DNA of 64,000 bases from Mycobacterium haemophilum DSM 44634. GTDB taxonomy: Bacteria; Actinomycetota; Actinomycetes; Mycobacteriales; Mycobacteriaceae. A model generated the notes under the pieces. It searched no databases and was not told where the DNA came from. It saw only the letters and a program-made list of their open reading frames with translations. Shown in pieces: positions 61,102 to 64,000 of the stretch. Within the stretch, counting starts at the first letter, position 1. Every line of letters begins with the position of its first letter. The position numbers and the translations under genes are program-made. The stretch lies in the NCBI RefSeq assembly GCF_000340435.2, contig NZ_CP011883.2:1782687-1846686 (forward strand), in the 5' to 3' direction.

Positions 61102-62638
61102 CCGCCTGTAGCTCGACGACTTCTGGCTCGTTCGCGTGTTCCTTGCGGCCGCTGATCAGCAGACCCAGCAGCGCTCCAATGACACATACGATGGCCGTGA
61201 TCGTGAAGATGTCGCCGTACATCATCGTGTATGCGCGCTGAGCCTGGCCGGCTATCGCGGCGGCGCGTTCAATTAAGGTGGCATCGCGCGGGACCGCCGT
61301 CGACAACCCGGCAAGGATCTGGTTAAACCGGTACAACCCCCAGGCAGTCAGCGCGGCTACCCCGATCAACATGCCGGTCATCCTGGCTACCACCACTGCC
61401 GCCGAGGCGATACCGTGCTGCGCCGCCGGGACAACACGCAGGGTAGCCGACGACAATGGGCCGATCACCAGGCCGAGTCCCAGGCCGGCCACCAGCAGGT
61501 CGGAGTGCATGGCGGGCACGCTGAATACACCGAAGATGCTGTGCCGATAGTTCAGCAAGTCGACCGGCCAGTGGGAGATCAGCCAATAGCCACCCGCGGC
61601 GATGAGCAGCCCGACGAAGGCCATTATGCGGTCCCCGGCCATGGTGGCGATCCACCCGCCCAGCAGCGCCCCGATCGGCAGCGCAATCAGAAACCACACC
61701 AGTAGACCGGCCGCTTGGGTCTGGTCCATTCCCAGCACACCCTGGCCGAACAGTTCCACGTTGACCAGCGTCACCATCAGCGCCGCGCCCGCGGCAACCG
61801 ATGCGCCCAGTGCGCACAGGAATGGCCGGAAGTGCACACCGGCCGGTTCGATTAGCCGGGTGCGGGCGAAGCGCTCCCAGACCGCGAATGTCACCGCGGC
61901 GACGATCGCCCCGACCAGCATGGGCAACCCGTAGCTGGGCAGCACCTGTTTGCCGTCGGGTTGGGGGTTGTAGAGCCCGATGACCACCAGGCCTAGCGTG
62001 ATGGCCAGCAGCACACCACCGACCACGTCGACCTTCTCCGGCTCGTCGCCGCGGTCGTGCGAGGGCAGGCTGAATTGGATCATCAGCATGGCGATCGCGG
62101 TCAGCGGGACGTTGATCCAGAACACGTATCGCCAATCGCTGAAGAGCCAGACGATGAAGATTCCGTACAGCGGACCCAGCACGCTGCCGAGCTCCTGCGC
62201 GGCGCCAATGCCACCGAGCACGCCAGCGCGGCTGCGCTGTGCCCACAAATCCGCGCCCAGCGCCAGAGTGATCGGCAGCAGCGCGCCGCTGGCTACCCCC
62301 TGGATGGTGCGGCCGGCGATCAGCAGATGAAAGTCGCCAAACTGCCCGGCCAGCGCGGTGACCACTGACCCGACGGCGAATCCGGCCAAGCTGACCTGTA
62401 GCAACAGCTTGCGGCCGAATCGGTCGGAAGCCCGGCCCAACAGTGGCATTGCGGCGATGTAGCCCAGCAGGTACAGGGTGACGATCCAGGTGATCCGCTG
62501 CATCTGGTTCACCGGGATGCCGACGTCACGCATGATGTCGCGCATGATGGTGACCACGACATAGGTGTCCAGGGCCCCTAGCAGTACCGCGAGGCTGCCG
62601 GCGCTGATCGCGACTCGGCGTCCCGCCTGCGTGCTCAT
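61082..62638 (-). CDS. p55: Major facilitator transporter P55 (Rv1410c-like)
   Basis: This 14-TM MFS exporter works with LprG to deliver triacylglycerol and glycolipids to the outer envelope and affects drug tolerance. ATG 62638 gives 518 residues, as for Rv1410c. LGALDTYVVVTIMRDIM is TM1 with its conserved Asp, PLLGRASDRFGRKLLLQVSL is the motif A loop, and LGGIGAAQELGSVLGPLYGI is motif C of drug/H+ antiporters. Its ATG overlaps the lprG stop by one base (TGATG). Confidence 0.95.
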   Translation of the reverse strand: MSTQAGRRVAISAGSLAVLLGALDTYVVVTIMRDIMRDVGIPVNQMQRITWIVTLYLLGYIAAMPLLGRASDRFGRKLLLQVSLAGFAVGSVVTALAGQFGDFHLLIAGRTIQGVASGALLPITLALGADLWAQRSRAGVLGGIGAAQELGSVLGPLYGIFIVWLFSDWRYVFWINVPLTAIAMLMIQFSLPSHDRGDEPEKVDVVGGVLLAITLGLVVIGLYNPQPDGKQVLPSYGLPMLVGAIVAAVTFAVWERFARTRLIEPAGVHFRPFLCALGASVAAGAALMVTLVNVELFGQGVLGMDQTQAAGLLVWFLIALPIGALLGGWIATMAGDRIMAFVGLLIAAGGYWLISHWPVDLLNYRHSIFGVFSVPAMHSDLLVAGLGLGLVIGPLSSATLRVVPAAQHGIASAAVVVARMTGMLIGVAALTAWGLYRFNQILAGLSTAVPRDATLIERAAAIAGQAQRAYTMMYGDIFTITAIVCVIGALLGLLISGRKEHANEPEVVELQAATAPPG

Positions 62639-63360
62639 CAGCTCACCGGGGGCTTGGTGACCTGCACCGGCTGGCCCCAATTCGACAATGTCATCTGGAC
62701 GGAATTGCCCGAACTCTTATCCATCCTGATCTGCGCTAGCTGGTGATCGCCGGTCTCCTGAATCCAGACGGTGGCCGGCACGGGCTGCGTCGCGTTGAAG
62801 GGCGGCGCGATCTTGTTTACCGCATCTGCGGAGATGTTTCCACTGATGCGGACGGCGCTTTGACCGTTGATGCTGTCGCGGCCCTCGGCCTTGGCGCTGG
62901 TAAAGTTCGCCAGCACGTTGGCCAGGCCGGTCTCCGGATTCAGGATCGACGCGACATCGTAGATGTCGGAGGCTCTGCCGAAATCGCTCCATTTGTTCGG
63001 CGTCAGGGTGGCGTACAGGTCCCCGTCGGCGACCACGAAGTTGGCATTCAGATCAGACCCGCCAATGGTGATCGTGGCGTTTCCCGACGCGGCGGTGTTC
63101 GGCTTCGTGGTCAAGTCACCCGTCAGTGTCTTGACCGGCAGCCCGGTAATTTTGCCGTTCACCGACAACACCAGGTGTGCGCTGGTGACGTTCTTGGTGA
63201 CGTCGGTGGCCTGTTTGACCAAGGTCGTCGCGTCGGGCAGTGGTCCGCCGCTCAGCTTGGAGCCCGATGAGCAGCCGGCGATCACGGCGGTGGCAATGCT
63301 CAGGGTGGCGAGGACGGCGAAGAGACGGCGGTGACGTCTGGGGGCTGGCATACCCTGCAT
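62638..63360 (-). CDS. lprG: Lipoprotein LprG (lipid-binding)
   Basis: LprG is a LppX/LprAFG-fold periplasmic lipoprotein that binds triacylated lipids and lipoarabinomannan and passes them on with P55. A basic N-terminus, a hydrophobic core (FAVLATLSIATAVIAGC) and the lipobox VIAGC are visible, with the lipid-modified Cys at about residue 29. HLVLSVNGKITGLPVKTLTG and WVQETGDH-type VWIQETGDHQLAQIRMD follow. ATG 63351 (MPAPRRHRR) is an alternative start to GTG/ATG 63360. It forms an operon with p55. Confidence 0.95.
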   Translation of the reverse strand: MQGMPAPRRHRRLFAVLATLSIATAVIAGCSSGSKLSGGPLPDATTLVKQATDVTKNVTSAHLVLSVNGKITGLPVKTLTGDLTTKPNTAASGNATITIGGSDLNANFVVADGDLYATLTPNKWSDFGRASDIYDVASILNPETGLANVLANFTSAKAEGRDSINGQSAVRISGNISADAVNKIAPPFNATQPVPATVWIQETGDHQLAQIRMDKSSGNSVQMTLSNWGQPVQVTKPPVS

Positions 63361-63494
63361 CGTAGAGGGTGCCAGTGACCGGCCCGGAAAACACGGGGAG
63401 TGGTGGGGGTCGAACGCGGCGTGCCGACGTCGCTTGACAACGGCGTTTGCCGTGCCCGATAGGGGCTGGGAGGACGGCCAACTAGCCTGGTGCC

Positions 63495-64000
63495 ATGTTC
63501 ACCGGAATTGTCGAGGAACTCGGAGAGGTGACCGGCCGCGACGCCCATGCCGATGCGGCGCGCCTGGTCATTCGCGGTCGCACCGTCACCGCCGACGCTG
63601 GACATGGCGATTCGATTGCGGTCAACGGCGTGTGCCTGACGGTGGTGGAGGTGCTGCCCGACGGCCAATTCAGCGCCGATGTGATGGCCGAAACGCTGCA
63701 TCGGTCCAACTTGGGCGAGTTACGGGTCGGCAGCCGGGTCAATCTGGAGCGCGCCGCGGCCATCAACAGCCGGCTCGGCGGGCACATCGTGCAGGGACAT
63801 GTGGACGGTACCGGTGAGGTGGTGGCCCGTACGCCTTCAGAGCACTGGGAGGTGGTGCGGATCGAGGTGCCCCCGCCGGTGGCTCGCTATATCGTCGAAA
63901 AGGGCTCGATCACCGTCGATGGGATTTCACTGACGGTCTCCGGGCTCGGTGCTGAGCCCCGGGACTGGTTCGAGGTTTCGTTGATCCCAACGACCCGAGA
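63495..64000 (+). CDS. ribE: Riboflavin synthase alpha chain (5' part)
   Basis: Riboflavin synthase dismutates two lumazine molecules to riboflavin. The first 168 residues are present; the gene runs off the right edge. MFTGIVEELGEVTGRDAHAD starts the first barrel, with SIAVNGVCLTVVEVL, GGHIVQGHVDGTGEVV and, starting the second barrel, YIVEKGSITVDGISLTVSGL. It is called ribC in H37Rv annotation. The gene is divergent from lprG with ~130 bases between; ribA2, ribH and others are expected next. Confidence 0.96.
   Translation, partial: MFTGIVEELGEVTGRDAHADAARLVIRGRTVTADAGHGDSIAVNGVCLTVVEVLPDGQFSADVMAETLHRSNLGELRVGSRVNLERAAAINSRLGGHIVQGHVDGTGEVVARTPSEHWEVVRIEVPPPVARYIVEKGSITVDGISLTVSGLGAEPRDWFEVSLIPTTR

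Noticed and set aside
61323..62246. Second minus-strand frame (307 codons) within p55
   Set aside because: It is an out-of-frame shadow of the MFS transporter with an Arg-rich translation and no membrane segments.

Overview
The window is chromosomal DNA of a slow-growing Mycobacterium close to the M. tuberculosis complex. The evidence is high GC with many GTG starts, PE, PPE and PE_PGRS genes, an EsxM/EsxN-type pair, MIRU repeats and many orthologues of M. tuberculosis genes at near-identical lengths. It is not collinear with H37Rv. Positions 398-18453 follow Rv2559c to Rv2531c and 25202-64000 follow Rv1377c to Rv1412 (Rv numbers are recalled from the literature, not searched). These blocks lie far apart in H37Rv; as I recall, M. 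leprae has them adjacent. I do not assign a species.

Left block (1-18640): the end of a metallopeptidase-like gene, a RarA/MgsA ATPase, alaS-ruvX-mltG-aroE, a small prepilin peptidase, the shikimate run aroC-aroK-aroB-aroQ, then pepQ-efp-nusB and a large Orn/Lys/Arg decarboxylase. Two short arginine-rich reading frames lie just upstream of the decarboxylase. Many genes overlap by 1-8 bases, so they probably form translationally coupled operons.

Accessory block (18500-27720, mostly minus strand): a vapB39 remnant, an FAD monooxygenase, a phosphoesterase fragment, an Esx pair, two tandem short PPE-only proteins of visibly lower GC with small EspC-like fragments before them, a GNAT acetyltransferase, a serine hydrolase, a methyltransferase and a PE_PGRS gene.

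Pyrimidine block (27850-36903): pyrR-pyrB-pyrC-(Rv1382-like)-carA-carB-pyrF. A candidate PyrR-binding hairpin precedes pyrR, and MIRU elements sit at two gene junctions where they encode overlapping mini-ORFs.

PE/PPE expansion (36960-45200): three PE-PPE pairs of the PE15/PPE20 type. All share a 5' leader with a covarying palindrome. The first PPE is frameshifted, the second PE has an internal deletion and the third pair is a mosaic of the first two. IS3 and IS256 transposase remnants and a decayed PPE gene are scattered around them.

Right block (45267-64000): mihF, a ~56-bp tandem repeat, gmk, rpoZ, coaBC, metK, a PNPOx-like protein, the esterases lipH and lipI, a YhhN protein, priA behind a perfect 12-bp inverted repeat, a decayed methyltransferase plus the Rv1404/Rv1405c-like pair, fmt-rsmB, rpe-ribD, the lprG-p55 lipid export pair and the start of ribE.
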